DNA of 64,000 bases from Sistotremastrum niveocremeum HHB9708 (lineage: Eukaryota; Basidiomycota; Agaricomycetes; Sistotremastrales; Sistotremastraceae): positions 828,552-892,551 of the forward strand of contig KV419399.1 of NCBI GenBank assembly GCA_001630475.1, read 5' to 3'. The notes beneath the pieces were generated by a model. It saw only the letters and a list, made by a program, of their open reading frames with translations, ran no database searches and was not told the origin of the DNA. Positions within the stretch are counted from its first letter, which is position 1; each line of letters begins with the position of its first letter. The position numbers and the translations under genes were made by a program. Below, piece by piece: positions 22,908 through 35,400 of the stretch.

Positions 22908-25900
22908 ATGGATCTACGAACAATACCTCTCTATCTATCCGCAATCTCAGTCATTCTCCTTGGCTTACATGCGTTCGTTCCGAGCACATCTCTATACAAG
23001 CATTATTCGCATGTTGGAGACGTTGGCCCCGGTAGCAAGGTGGTGCAAGAAGCGAATCTTAAGGATTGGAGAACGTCCTCCATGCTGCAAGCTCTCCGAG
23101 TTCTTACCTCCCTTTTCATACTTGGGATCCAAATCATTCTAGTCAAGAGCGGAGGTCCTACGATTAATATTTGCCTGACGGCTTTCTTCGTGCGTACTCT
23201 ATAATACTTCTCTGTAACCAATCTGACGGGCACTCATAGATTTATACCTCGCTTCTTTCGTTATTCGCCCTTATTGGAACCCCGGAATGGAGATATTTGG
23301 TTTCCCGCCACGTTTCACTCCTGTATCTCTTCATGACTTGCATCTATCTACGACGCGATCTCGTGCCTTTGGCAGATGGCCGAGTCTCATTAGATGACCC
23401 GGATGGTGCTCTCGGATGGGCTAGACTGGCGCTTCTCGCTATCGACGGGATATGGATTCCTATACTCTTGCCACGGCAATACAAACCGGTGGATCCTGAG
23501 GTACCGTCGTTCGCACTTCTGCATACTTGAAAACTGACTGAGGATCCCCAATCGCAGAATCCTACCACCCCATCAGCAAGCCAGACAGCATCATATATAT
23601 CACGCGCTTTCTATTCTTTTCTAGACCCGGTCATATACAAAGCTTTCAAGTCGCCCGCTTTGAGCTTCGACGATTTGCCAAGTTTGGCTGATGAAGATGC
23701 TGCGAAGTATCTCGTCGAAACCAGTTTCCCGGTGAGCTCATAGCTGCTCGGTTCAGTTTGATCAAGAATACTCACGTACGCATTAGATTCTAGATCCCTT
23801 TGAATCGGGAAAGATGCGAAGGAACTTCATTTTGTCGGTGCTCTTCTATTTCAGTACGTCTCTGCTGGTAAAACTCATGAACCGCTGATCCGAATGCTGA
23901 TGCTAGGGAACCAATACGTCGTGATGGCCATACTACTGCTTTTTGTGGTACGTTGATATCTCTTTCGCGCATGACTTCCTTCTGAAGTGCATTTCTTCAG
24001 GCTGTGAATGAGTTCGGCGCGCCCATTGCTATCAATCGCATTCTATCGTATGTACACATCTGACGCGACGACGCGCGCGCGCTCAAGCCTGCTTTTCCAG
24101 ATATCTAGAAGGGGATCAGGATACATTGAAGCCTTGGATATGGATCATCTGGCTTGGAGCAGGGCCGATTATCAACTCCCTCTGTCATCAAGGCTACACC
24201 TACATATCGGTTAGTCGTCGAGCCTCGATGTGGCACGATATCACTGACTTTCAGTAGCTCAAAACCGTTATTCGGTTCGAAGCTATCGTAACTCAGCTTG
24301 TATTCGTGCACTCTCTTCGTGTTCGACTGGGCACTACGGTGAAGCAGGATGACATCCCGATGTCGAGTATGGCGCTACCTGTGCCGGGTCTTCAAGAACC
24401 CGTCATTGACGCCACCGGTGCCCACTCTACGGATGCGGATGTACTCGATCAGACTGAAGACGAAGCCAGCTTGTCCGCGAGTGTCGCGGCACTCGACAGC
24501 CCCGTTGCCGATTCCGCGACCATAGCGGACAACTCGAGCGAGAATGGGAAAAAGGCGACCAAGGCCGACGAGGATATGAAGAAGGAGAAAGGGCCGGATC
24601 AGATTGGGAAGATTAACAACATGGTCTCGACGGACTTGAAGATCATCCACATGGGGTCCGACTGGATGAAACCTTGTGAGTCTCCTCTGCGAAGTGGCTA
24701 GTCACAGATCTGACCCGCGTCTAGTCTTCTTTGTCATTCGCATCTGCGTTTGCGGCGTCTTATTACATCGCATACTCGGTTGGAGTGCGTTCGTGGGTAT
24801 GGGCGTGTTCATCTGTATGACCCCCCTTCCCGGAATCCTCGCGAAGTTTATGATGAAGCTGCAAGCTACGAAGATGAAGAAGGTAGGCGATACTGTCCGC
24901 TTATAGGAGAGGTACTCTTTACTGATATACTCCGTAGAATGATGCCCGCATATCAGCTATGAGTCAAGCCATGAATGTTCTCCGGATGATCAAGATATTT
25001 TCGTGGGAGGCGAAAGTCGAGCATCAGCTGTCAGAGAAACGCGAAGGTACGCCCGGCATAGTCTATTGGATTTCAGGACATTGTGCCAACGGTCATGTAG
25101 AGGAGCTCAACTATGTACTCAAATCTCAGTGGTTAGGTGTAGCCACCTGGGCGCTTAAGTAAGGAATCCAGCATTCATTAAGCTGAATAGCAAGCTTACC
25201 GAACTTTAGCGGGATATTTCCGTTGGTGACTATGCTTTCAACGTATGCGACCTACGTGAGTGCTCGATCATCCCCTCGCAATAACTTGGCTCAAACGCGC
25301 GCCGATTAGACGCTTGTAATGAAAAAGGAACCGACAGCATCGACGATATATTCGTCTATTGCCGTGAGTACTCGTAGCTCTGATCGGATACTTTTGATGT
25401 ACTGAGCTCTTGATCTACAAGGTGTTCACCATCTTTCAAGATCGACTGTTTGACTTGTTCAACGTCCTTCCCGCCATTCTTCGAGGTACGCAAATTCAAC
25501 CGGAAATACATCTATGCTGAATGAGGTGTCTCAGCTAAAGTATCGTTGGATCGTATTGGCGAGTTCCTGAATCACGTATGGTGCTCCTGTGATTATGTCG
25601 CGTCGAATTTTGACCGTTGGCACAGGGCGAGCCATTCCGCGACCCCATCGATCATATCTCGTCTCCGATTCCCCGGGAAGGCGGCTCGCGCGCCAGTGAA
25701 ATATGGATCAGAAATTCCGTCTTTACTTGGGAAAAGAACACTTCATCTACGAGTGGAGCTTCTACACCTAGAACGGCATCCTCATCTCGAACTCAAACCC
25801 GGACACGCAACTTCCAACTCCAAATCCGCGATGACCTGTCCTTCAAAGCCGGAAAACTCAACATCATATGCGGACCAACCGGATCAGGAAAGACATCCAT

Positions 25901-28900
25901 GCTGATGGCCCTCCTTGGCGAAATGTATTATTGGCCTATGTCACCTGATTCGGGCTTTAATCTTCCGCGTGACGGAGGCGTGGCATTTGCTGCTCAGGAG
26001 ACTTGGGTTATGAATGAGACAATTCGAGTAGGTGGCATGCTTCTTATTGGACGCGTGACTGACGTGCGTGAACGATAGGATAATATACTCTTTGGGGCTG
26101 AGTATGATAAAGAGCGGTTTGATAAAGGTACTCTTCACGTATCTCGTCCCCTCCCGATACTGAACCTTAATTCACAGTCATTCATCAAACCGGGCTCTCT
26201 CGCGATCTCTCATTGTTTGACGCTGGTGATCTGACCGAGGTCGGCGAGAAGGGAATCACCCTGAGGTAAGTCTGCGGTTCACAGTGCTCTAATCTGCCGA
26301 CCTAACTCGCCCATTAGCGGCGGTCAAAAAGCTCGAGTAACACTCGCCCGAGCGGTCTACTCCTCTGCTCAAATCCTTCTTCTCGACGACGTACTGTCTG
26401 CTCTAGACGTACATACTGCTCGATGGGTCGCTAAACATTGCTTCGGAGGGGATCTTCTTCGAGGCCGAACTGTCATCCTCGTCACGCACAACGTTACTCT
26501 CATGGAACGATATGCCGAATACGTGGTATCTTTGGGCGTAGATGGAAGAGTGAGCGGACATTGGCTTGTCGCGCAGACCCTTCAAGAAAATAATCTACAC
26601 GGGCTGAGCGAGCCTGACAAGCGAGAGAAAGATATACCCTCTGAATACGCCAATCCCAAGAATGCGGATGAGACAAAACTTCACCCGCCGCATGACCAAA
26701 CCCCTACTGGGAAGTTGGTCGTTGCCGAAGAAATGGCTTTGGGACATGTTGGTTTCAGTGCTCGTATGTCTTGTGACCCTGCCCCTTTGATTTCCGCTCA
26801 ATCTTTCGTTCGGCAGTGAAACTATGGCTCGGTGAACTCGGAGGACCATTCTTCTTCATAGTCTGCATCAGCGGCATATTTATCGATTGTATCATGACTG
26901 TTCTCGCAAAATGGTTTCTCGGGTATTGGTCCTCGCAATATGAGGCACGTCCTCAAGGAACTGTGCCCACCGCTAGGTTCGTGTCCATTTGACCGGACCG
27001 TTCGGGCGCTTATTGAGTGATCAGATATCTTGCGATGTACGGCGGCATACTCCTGTTCGGACTTGCTAGTGATGCACTAGCACATGGATATTGGTTTTGG
27101 GGTAGTATTAGAGCGTCAAGGGTCATTCACAATCGACTCGTTCGGTCCATCCTCACGTCCACCTTTCGGTGAGCCTTGTTAAATCCGGCGTACTTTCACT
27201 CTCGTTGCTCATGCTGTGAAAGATGGCTTGACGTCACCCCGATATCGCGCGTCCTATCCCGCTGCTCTCAAGATTGTCTCACCGTCGATGGACCACTCCC
27301 AGACAAGCTCGTTAGCTTAATCTTCTTAAGCGCTGGTGTGATCTGCACAGTCTTCGCCGTTGTCACTCAAGCGGGCTTGGTCGCATTGGGGCCTGCATCT
27401 GTTGTTGTTGTGCTGGGGCTATTCCTCGGTCAAGTCTATATGAGGGCCCAGTTATCTGTCAAACGGCATATGAGTAATGCCAAGAGCCCGGTCTTGGGGC
27501 ATGTCGGAGCAGCATTGAACGGATTGGGTATACTGCTTTCTCTCCGTGTCCGACTTGAATGTAATCTGACACAGTAATCAGTATCTATACGTGCCTTCGG
27601 TGCCCAAAGGATGTTCGAGGAAGAATCACTTCGAAGGATCGACAAATACAGTCGAGCGGCGTGTACGTTCTGGAATCTCAATAGGTTCGATTGTATCAGT
27701 CTCGTCCTATTCCGAGCTGACATGATACGAAATAGGTGGCTTGGAGTCCGAATGGACACTCTCGCTGGCCTTTTCACAGGCTTCATTGCCGCTTATGTCG
27801 TATACGGCCGCAATCTCTCATCCGGAAATGTTGGATTCACTCTCGCGTTACTGAGCGGCTTCTCTTTCCAAATTCTCTATTGGGTTCGCCTCGTTAATGA
27901 AGTCGAAGTCCAGGGTAATAGGTACGATCGGCTTAGCTCTGCGCTACGAGACACTATTAACAATGAACTATTGACAGCCTCGAGAGGATTCAAGACTTTT
28001 TGAATATTGATCATGAGCCACCTGCAACCGAGGAAGGGAGACCACCTGCATACTGGCCAGCAAGCGGAGAGCTGGTTGTCGAGAACTTCAGCGCGAAGTA
28101 CTCAGGCGATGGACCGTCTGTCCTCAAGGACATCAGTTTCACCCTGAAGTCCGGTGAAAGAATGGGCGTGGGTACGTGTTCTCGGGTCTTTATTCCACTG
28201 AATAAGATCTCAACGAAACACGTGCAGTTGGTCGAACTGGCGCTGGGAAATCAACAGTCGCCTTGGCACTCCTTCGAGCTATCCCTACCTCCGGTACGGT
28301 AATCTTCGATGGTCTTGATACGTCTCGTATGAACCTGGCTGCCCTACGATCGAACGTTACGCTCATCCCTCAACATCCCGAATTGCTAGCTGGGACATTA
28401 CGAGAGAATCTAGACCCATTCAACGAACATGACGATGCCACGTTGAACGACGCACTACGTGCTGCTGGATTGCATCGAACTCAGGGTTCAGTCAACGTGC
28501 ATGATGGGATGGATGGACCGTCGGGGACGTCAAATGTCACTCTATCAGCTGCGGTCGACGAAGGTGAAGAAGCTACGGAGGGACGGATAGGATTGGATAC
28601 GGAGGTTGCCTCTGGGGGATCCAATTTCTCTCAAGGACAACGTCAAATCGTCGCCATCGCACGAGCAATACTGCGGCGTAGTAAAATCGTCATCTTGGAC
28701 GAAGCCACAGCCGCCATAGGTACTATCTCTTCCCATCTGATGGAGTAGTGTAGCTGATGCGAAGATGCATATTAGATCACGAAACGGATCGTGCAATTCA
28801 AGAATCGTTGAGAACGCAGTTTAAAGATGCTACAGTTATCACTGTTGCTCATCGACTGCAGACCATCATGGGATCTGATAAAATTGTGCGTCTTCTTTCT

Positions 28901-29085
28901 CGGCTCATTCTCCGCTGCTGGGCATGAGTCTTTGCTGACTATATTTGTAGATGGTGCTTGATGCAGGCGAAGTAAAAGAGTTCGATTCTCCGAAGGTGCT
29001 GTTGCAGAAGCGGAGCGGGTTCTTCAAAGCACTGGTGGATGAAAGCGCAGATAGGGACGCTCTGTACAAGAGCGTTGGACCGTAG
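22908..29085 (+). CDS. Full-length ABCC/MRP-type ABC transporter 1
   Basis: A many-exon gene, ATG at 22908 to TAG at 29083-29085, roughly 1,450 residues. Order: an N-terminal set of membrane helices (TMD0-like), a first membrane domain, nucleotide-binding domain 1 with Walker A GPTGSGKTS near 25875, signature GGQKARVTLARA near 26320 and [11 protein letters not shown]; a second membrane domain; and domain 2 with GRTGAGKST near 28230, signature FSQGQRQ near 28625, [11 protein letters not shown], and the H-loop VAHRLQTIM. Asp in the Walker B of domain 1 but Glu in domain 2 is the usual ABCC asymmetry. Such pumps export or sequester organic anions and conjugates from plasma membrane or vacuole. 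It is the transporter closest to the RiPP-like locus and may carry its product; that is inference. Domain 2 has a Ser/Gly/Glu-rich insert near 28490-28590 absent in the other three. Confidence 0.93.
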
Positions 29086-29444
29086 GATCTTGGTGCTCTT
29101 TCTTGGACATTCGATGAACTACTACCGAACGTATTATTTTGTTTTGATTTATGGCGGCGTATCTTATTTTGAAGGACACTCGACTTCTGCTTCCGATTTT
29201 GTATTTCTTGTCTCCGTTGGTGTAGCCTTCTATTCAACCTATTGCGCAATCAACGCATTGTCTCTCTGATACTTTATGGCTTCCAAACATGAAGGCCGAA
29301 GCGCTCATTCTCTCCTGAGCATTTGCCTACGAGGCACGAGAAGAAGATTTCCGCGTGACAACGCGTGACTGATCGCGTTTTCCCTTGATTAGATCACTTC
29401 CGAGCACGCACGTGCGAGACATGGCCCGTGCACGATCCTGCGGG
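29086..29444. other. Intergenic between ABCC 1 and the U2 gene
   Basis: About 360 bases: 3' UTR of the transporter and upstream control region of the snRNA. A GC-rich stretch with CACGTG-like palindromes (GCACGCACGTGCG) lies at 29404-29416, shortly before the TATA box. Confidence 0.45.
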
Positions 29445-29451
29445 TATATAA
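29445..29451 (+). promoter_or_regulatory. TATA box of the U2 snRNA gene
   Basis: TATATAA lies about 30 bases before the predicted 5' end of the U2 RNA, the spacing expected for a start fixed by TATA. Confidence 0.7.
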
Positions 29452-29476
29452 GCCCAGCCGCGACATTCACTTTTCC

Positions 29477-29660
29477 TTACCACTCTGGCCTTTTGGCTTA
29501 GATCAAGTGTAGTATCTGTTCTTAAAAGCATAATAGCTTTTATCTGGGCACCGCCCAGTTATGTCTATTATCTAATTTTTGTCGCCCCGTCTTTCGAGCT
29601 CTGCTTGCAACTCGGAGGACAAGATGACCTTGCTACTGCACTACCGGCTTGTGTCGTCAG
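29477..29660 (+). ncRNA. U2: U2 spliceosomal snRNA
   Basis: The stretch GGCCTTTTGGCTTAGATCAA followed by GTGTAGTATCTGTTCTT (29487-29523) is the near-universal 5' part of U2, including the branch-point recognition word GTAGTA at 29509-29514. Downstream are stem-loop IIa (AAAAGC/GCTTTT, about 29524-29541), stem-loop IIb (CTGGGC/GCCCAG, 29544-29558), an Sm-like site AATTTTTG at 29574-29581, and a terminal hairpin with GACAAG/CTTGTC arms around a TGCTACTGCACTA loop that fits stem-loop IV. The length of about 184 bases matches the usual 187 or so. U2 pairs with the intron branch point in the spliceosome. The 5' end is set by comparison and the 3' end is approximate to 5-10 bases. Confidence 0.93.
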
Positions 29661-29996
29661 GGGAACCCCTCACTTTTCTCTTTGGACTGGGGCTTCGATC
29701 GTCATTAGACTTTCGAATTCCCTTTATCAAATTGAAGTGTGTTCATTTGTAGTCTAGAAATTTGCTTATGCGCTTGCCTGTACATTGTTCCATTTGTCAA
29801 CGAACTAATATATGCCCTATTTCAAAATTCAATCAATCATTGTCCTTCTGGGTCCCATTTCCTACAATGTGTACGGGAATTCTTCTATTGCCATGTATCA
29901 CTACAATAGACTCAGTAACGGTTTGTACGGTCGCGGCTGGTTACGCTACAAGTAGTGTTGCAACATATTGAAGGAATCAATACTACATATCAAGTG
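29661..29996. other. Intergenic after U2
   Basis: About 335 AT-rich bases with a short GGGG..CCCC hairpin right after the U2 end (29660-29669). Otherwise 3' flank of the kinase-TPR gene; no gene seen. Confidence 0.45.
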
Positions 29997-32063
29997 TTAC
30001 TGAGGAGTACTGAGAATATCTTCCAGCTCCGCAGCCTCCGCCTTTCGTCCAAGCTTGATAAGTATAACCATATACTCTTCCATACTCTTCCGCGTCTCGG
30101 GATCACCATCACCTAATGTACGCCGTCGTCTCTCGACTAAGTCAGTCGCCACCTCCGCGGCATTGGTCAATCGACCACCTTCCGACAACGCAATCATCAA
30201 TCCGTGCGCTGCAAAGAGCGTAGCTTTATCGTCCAGCCCAAAGATCCGTTTTCGACCCTCAAAAGATTTTCGAAACCATTCCTCCGCGTTGGCATATTGG
30301 GCCAATAACTGATAAGTCAGGCCCAGGTTATACATGCTCATCAGCATGGCCGCATTCTCCTCTTCAAACACCTGCTTCATCGCCTCGATGGTCTCCAATC
30401 CCAACTTCTCCGACTGTTCGAGTTTGAACAGGGAGTAATATTGTAAGGCAAGGTGGTGCATGCTGATGAGCGTCGCAGGATGATAATCACCCTGCACCCG
30501 TCTCCGAATTTCGAGGACAGTCGTCTCGATGCTCTCAGCTTCTTCATAACGTCCCAATGAATGATACGCGCATGATAAATCGTGCATCTGATCGAGCGTT
30601 TCTGGATCTTCGGGTCCTAGCGATCGTTTCTTGATCCGTATTCGCGCTTCGAGGGCTAGGATTTCGAGATCGTCGATATTGTTCGATGAAGTCGAAGCTG
30701 TTGGGATACCACTGGGCTCAGTCGCTGATCGTCGAGCAGGGCCTGGGGCATTCGGAGTCGAAGTGGAGGGGACGAAGGATGAGAGTCGTTCCATTCGAGT
30801 GATCGGCGTGGTAGTAGACCGCACGGGCGTCCTAAAGGATATGTCAACTTTCATAAGAAGAGGCTGCACAAAGATAGCTCACGTACCTTAGTGATTCGTG
30901 GCTTAGGATTTCTGGCACCGTAATACGCTGTGGAACATTCGTCTCCCAGCAGCGAAGGCACAATGCCCAGAGGTTCGGATATTGTTGAAATGGCATCGGG
31001 ACAGAGTTGTTGGGAGGATGAGGCGTGAAATCGTAAGGAAGACGTCCGCGCATGATAGCGGCCATAGCGTTGACGTCTGTCCGACAACTCGAATATGGGA
31101 CGGCCAGCGTGATCAGTTCCTACATCGCAAAGAAATATGTTCAGGGCCAGATTATCATGAACAGAACTCCACGACTCACGAGAACAAAGCAGCCAAATGC
31201 CCAAACATCCGTCTCATTATTCGACTTCTGGGACTCCGACATAAGGAGTTCTGGCGCCATCCACCGCGGTGTACCACGCAAGCTCGCAGTTGTTGTCGAA
31301 GTGATCATTTCGTGTGTAGGCCCTAGTGAAGGATCATTCTCGACGAGGGTTGCAAGACCGAAGTCTGCGAGGACAGGGACGCCGTCGTCAGTCATCAAGA
31401 CATTTCCCTACAGCGAGTTAAAGTGACGAAAATAAAAAGAAGGTTGTATGCATACCCCTTTGATATCGCCGTGCACTATCAGCTTATCGTGTAAATGTCG
31501 AATGCCATTGATCACGCCTCGGATCTGTACAGGCGTAAGTAACAGATGTAAGATCAAAATGAGAGACTACACACGATAGATATTCGATCAGTATCAGGCT
31601 TATTCCGAGCATACTCGATAGCAGTCCCATTCTTCATCCACGGTGACACCAACGATAACTGAGCCGACCCTCCAGCATGCGATACATTCGGAAAGAAACA
31701 AAATCCCAAGAACGCCAGAATATTTCCATGATCGACCTTCGACCAAAGTCGCATCTCACGATCAATTTTCTACCCATTGAACTCAACATCATTTTCATAT
31801 AATATTTTAAAGACAAGGCATACCTTAGCAAGATGTCGTCTCTGCCGATCAGTGTCGACCCCAATCTCCCTCATCACTTTCACCGCTATCGAAATCCCAT
31901 TCACATCTGCACGATAGATATCGCTCTGACCGCCCATAGCCACAGGATGTCGGTACGCATCTCGATAAATGATATTATTCGTCAGATCAAGCGTTGAGTC
32001 AGGGATATGATTCAGAGAGCCGATATCGATCCCTGAGGGTGTCATTCCGGGTACGAGCAACAT
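29997..32063 (-). CDS. Protein kinase with C-terminal TPR repeats
   Basis: About seven exons from ATG at 32063 to TAA at 29999-29997. The kinase domain has a Gly loop GGQSDIYRA, catalytic Lys in AVKVM, SPWMKNGT at the hinge, LIVHGDIKG at the catalytic loop (HGD in place of HRD), LADFGLATL (DFG) and RWMAPE. The exon ending in ILSHESLR splices in phase (AG then G ACG CCC) to a long exon with about five TPR units of 42 residues (LDQMHDLSCAYHSLGRYEEAE, of the kinesin-light-chain-like type). So kinase and TPR are one protein. Similar TKL-like kinases with TPR tails are numerous in Agaricomycetes; substrates are unknown. It should be a soluble signalling protein. The HGD change suggests regulation other than through the usual activation-loop phosphorylation. 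Confidence 0.88.
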
Positions 32064-32405
32064 TATAAGAATACGAAACGGTTGATAGGAGTTAAGTGAG
32101 GGCAGGGATGGTTGTGCCGCTCGATGACCGACTGAGGTTTAGAAGTGAATACATGGTAACCAGACTATGAATCTATGCACAGCTGTGGCCTGGGAACGGT
32201 AAATTGCTTATGTCAGCATCTTTACCAGTGCAAACTATGGCGCTCGTGGCACTGCCGCTGTAAATATTAGAGACTTCGTTGAACAGCCAATGACATCTTT
32301 AATAAGACGAAGATCAAAACAACGTTTGCTAACCAGAACACAATTTTTGGAACAATTTTTCGTAATTTTACAACTGAATCCCTGTGTTTTTCAGGAATGA
32401 AGCCT
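32064..32405. other. Intergenic, promoter side of the kinase-TPR gene
   Basis: About 340 bases between the kinase start and the stop of ABCC 2 on the same strand. No clear TATA or repeat. Confidence 0.45.
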
Positions 32406-35400
32406 TTACAACCCGGCCACCGAATATAGCTCGTCCCTATCAGGGCTTCCATCAACCAATCCTCTGAATAATCCTCCTTCCTTTCGCAACAGAGCAGATG
32501 GAGCGTCGAGCTCCACGACCGACCCGGCGTCCAAGACCAACTGGACATAGTTTCAGCACAACGAAATAAAAGGTGAGCTGGAGTACGTACAATCTTATCC
32601 GAATCCATAACCGTCTGCAGCCTGTGAGCCACAGTAATGACCGTTACATCTTTCAGCTCCGTCCTCAGCGACTCCTGAATTGCCCGATCCGTACGATGAT
32701 CTGAAATCGGACGTCAAAATCTGACAGTCAAAAGACGGAAAAACTCGATGAAATACCTATTGCTGCAGTAGCTTCGTCTAGGATCACAATCTTGCTCCTC
32801 CGAAGGATAGCTCGAGCCAACGCTAAAATCTGTCTTTGTCCTTGCGAAAAATTCGACCCTCCGCTATTCACATCCGTATCCAATCCGATCCCCCCTTCGC
32901 TATCCTGCGTATGATACAATCCAGCAGCTCTCAGAACATTATTCAATGTCGCATCGTCATGTTCGCCAAATGGATCGAGGTTCTCTCGTAAAGTGCCAGA
33001 GAGTAATTCAGGATGTTGTGGTATGATTGTAATATTCGAGCGAAGATCGGAAAGATTCAGTCGAGAGGTATCAATGCCATCGAAAACGACAGATCCGGTG
33101 GTAGGAATAGCTCGAAGAAGAGCAAGCGCAATAGTCGACTTGCCTGCGCCAGTCCGGCCGACTATGGATGACGTAAGTGAGGTGACGTGTTCGTCGAAGC
33201 GATAAGCATTCTTACCTATTCCCATACGTTGACCAGACTGCAGACTGAAAGTTACATTCTTGAGGACCTCCGGACCGTCCGCAGCATATCTAGCCGAAAC
33301 TTTCTCTACGTGCAGATCTCCGCTTGAAGGCCAATAAGCGGGCGGCGTGCTATCTTTCTTCGGCTCGGGTTCATGATCGATCTCCAAGAATTCTTTGATC
33401 CTCTCGACGCTGCATACAATCAGATAGGCGTCATGATCAAAGGTCGAATACGAACCTGTTGGATTGGACTTCCAGATTATTGACTTGTCGAACCCACTCC
33501 AGTAGTTGACGCGAGAAGGAATTGATGAGCACCAAGGTGAAGCCGACCGTCGCAGCCGGCGTCTCTCTTCCATACACCATATAGGAGATCACTACTCCGG
33601 AAAATACAATGGCGATCATATCCATTCGTACGCCAATCCACCTATTGAGACACCAATAGGTCCTGGCAACCCGCGTATGTGCATCGATGCGCTTCATCGA
33701 CTCTTCTATGAAGGCCTCTTGAGCACCATATGCTCTGATCGAGACTAGTATTCCCATAGTTAACCAACGAAGATACGATACCCAGAACTGTTACACGCAC
33801 CCAAACCCTGCAGAGCAGTCCCGACATGGCCTAAGACCGGAGCTCGTAACGTCGACAGATGTCGCTTCAAGGGCAACTGAGCCTTAATATACAATTGACC
33901 GAAGAACACCCCAGACGCAGCGACAATTATTCCTATAGATAAAGCTGGCCATCCGCTAGCAATAATCACTGTTATGAGGTAGATGGCGAGCTTGATCGTC
34001 CGGCGGGTCGTACTGCTCACAAGACTGGGCAGACCGGAATCTATCGCTTGGCAATCCTGAGAGAATCGGGTGAGTACCCGCGATACCGGAGTAGTATCAA
34101 GCCATCTGGTGTATATCATCAACAAAAATCAGAAAGAACGAACGATAGGAATTACGGTACCTTAGGGTGCATGCGAGAACAGACTTCGTGAGTCTTTGAT
34201 GCAGGGATCGAGAGGCTCGGTAAGCTCCCGTTGCAAAGAATGAATATATCCCGATAACCACCAACAGGTGGAAGACTTCTAGACCCGAAGCCATGCCTAG
34301 ATAGCTGCAGCGAATTATCAGCATTTCTTGTCAATGTTTATAGCACTATGCATACCGGTGCACGTGGACTTCACTCGCTTTCTTTCCTTCGTACTGAGAT
34401 GACCAATAACCATAGAACCACTTGGTGATGACGTCGAATAGACTTTCAATGATTGCGCCGACGAAAAAGGCGACGAAGAAGAACGGTCCGCCGAGGCTAG
34501 AGATATAAAGATTCACTGGCGCATCATGAGTTGATTGTTCGGTATTTCCGTCCATCAAATAGGAACTGACCTGAAGCCCAGGTCACATGCCCAATTGCCA
34601 TCTCCTCTGCCACGATAAGCTTCCCTGCCTTAGCCGACTTCTCCGAAGTGTCAACATCATCACTGGATCCCTCGATCGCCTCAACTTCCTCTTCACGTCG
34701 TATCGCATCTTTCTCAGCTTCTATCTCAGCCTTCAATGCATGATTCTTCTTCAACGCTTCATCCACCGTCCCCTGACTGACGATCTTGCCATTTCGGCCG
34801 AGCGAAATTACGTAATCGGCTATCGGTGTGCAAAGCAGAATGTTATGGGTAACAAGGAGGACTGTGCGACCTTTGAGAAGATCGCCGCCAATGCACTTCT
34901 CTGCGACCCATCGCGCAGTATGAACGTCGAGCGCCGAGAGAACGTCATCCAGAAGGACGACTTCCGCGGCTGAATAGACTGCCCTAGCCAGGGTAATTCG
35001 CGCCTATAGGTAATGCATGTCAGACGATCTCATTAGTGAGGTTTCATTAGATGATTTCTCGCCTTTTGACCTCCACTACAGTTCGCCGATTAGCCATCCC
35101 GTTCCTTAGAGATCTAAGAGTCGTACCTTAATGTAATGCCTCTCTCGCCTACTTCAGTAAGATCCCCCGCCTCAAATAGTGACAAGTCACGTAATAGGCC
35201 GGTCTGATAGATAACTTTATCGAACCGCGATTTCTCGTAAGGTAACCCAAAAAGGATGTTATCCTGAAGAAAACATTTTAGTAATTACGTCATCGCCAAA
35301 ACGTTCACTTCTCACCTTAATCGTCGCATTTAGGACCCAACTTTCTTGCGCGGCATATGCTACACCGCCACCTCGGGGCAGATGGCATGTTGCGCTGGGA

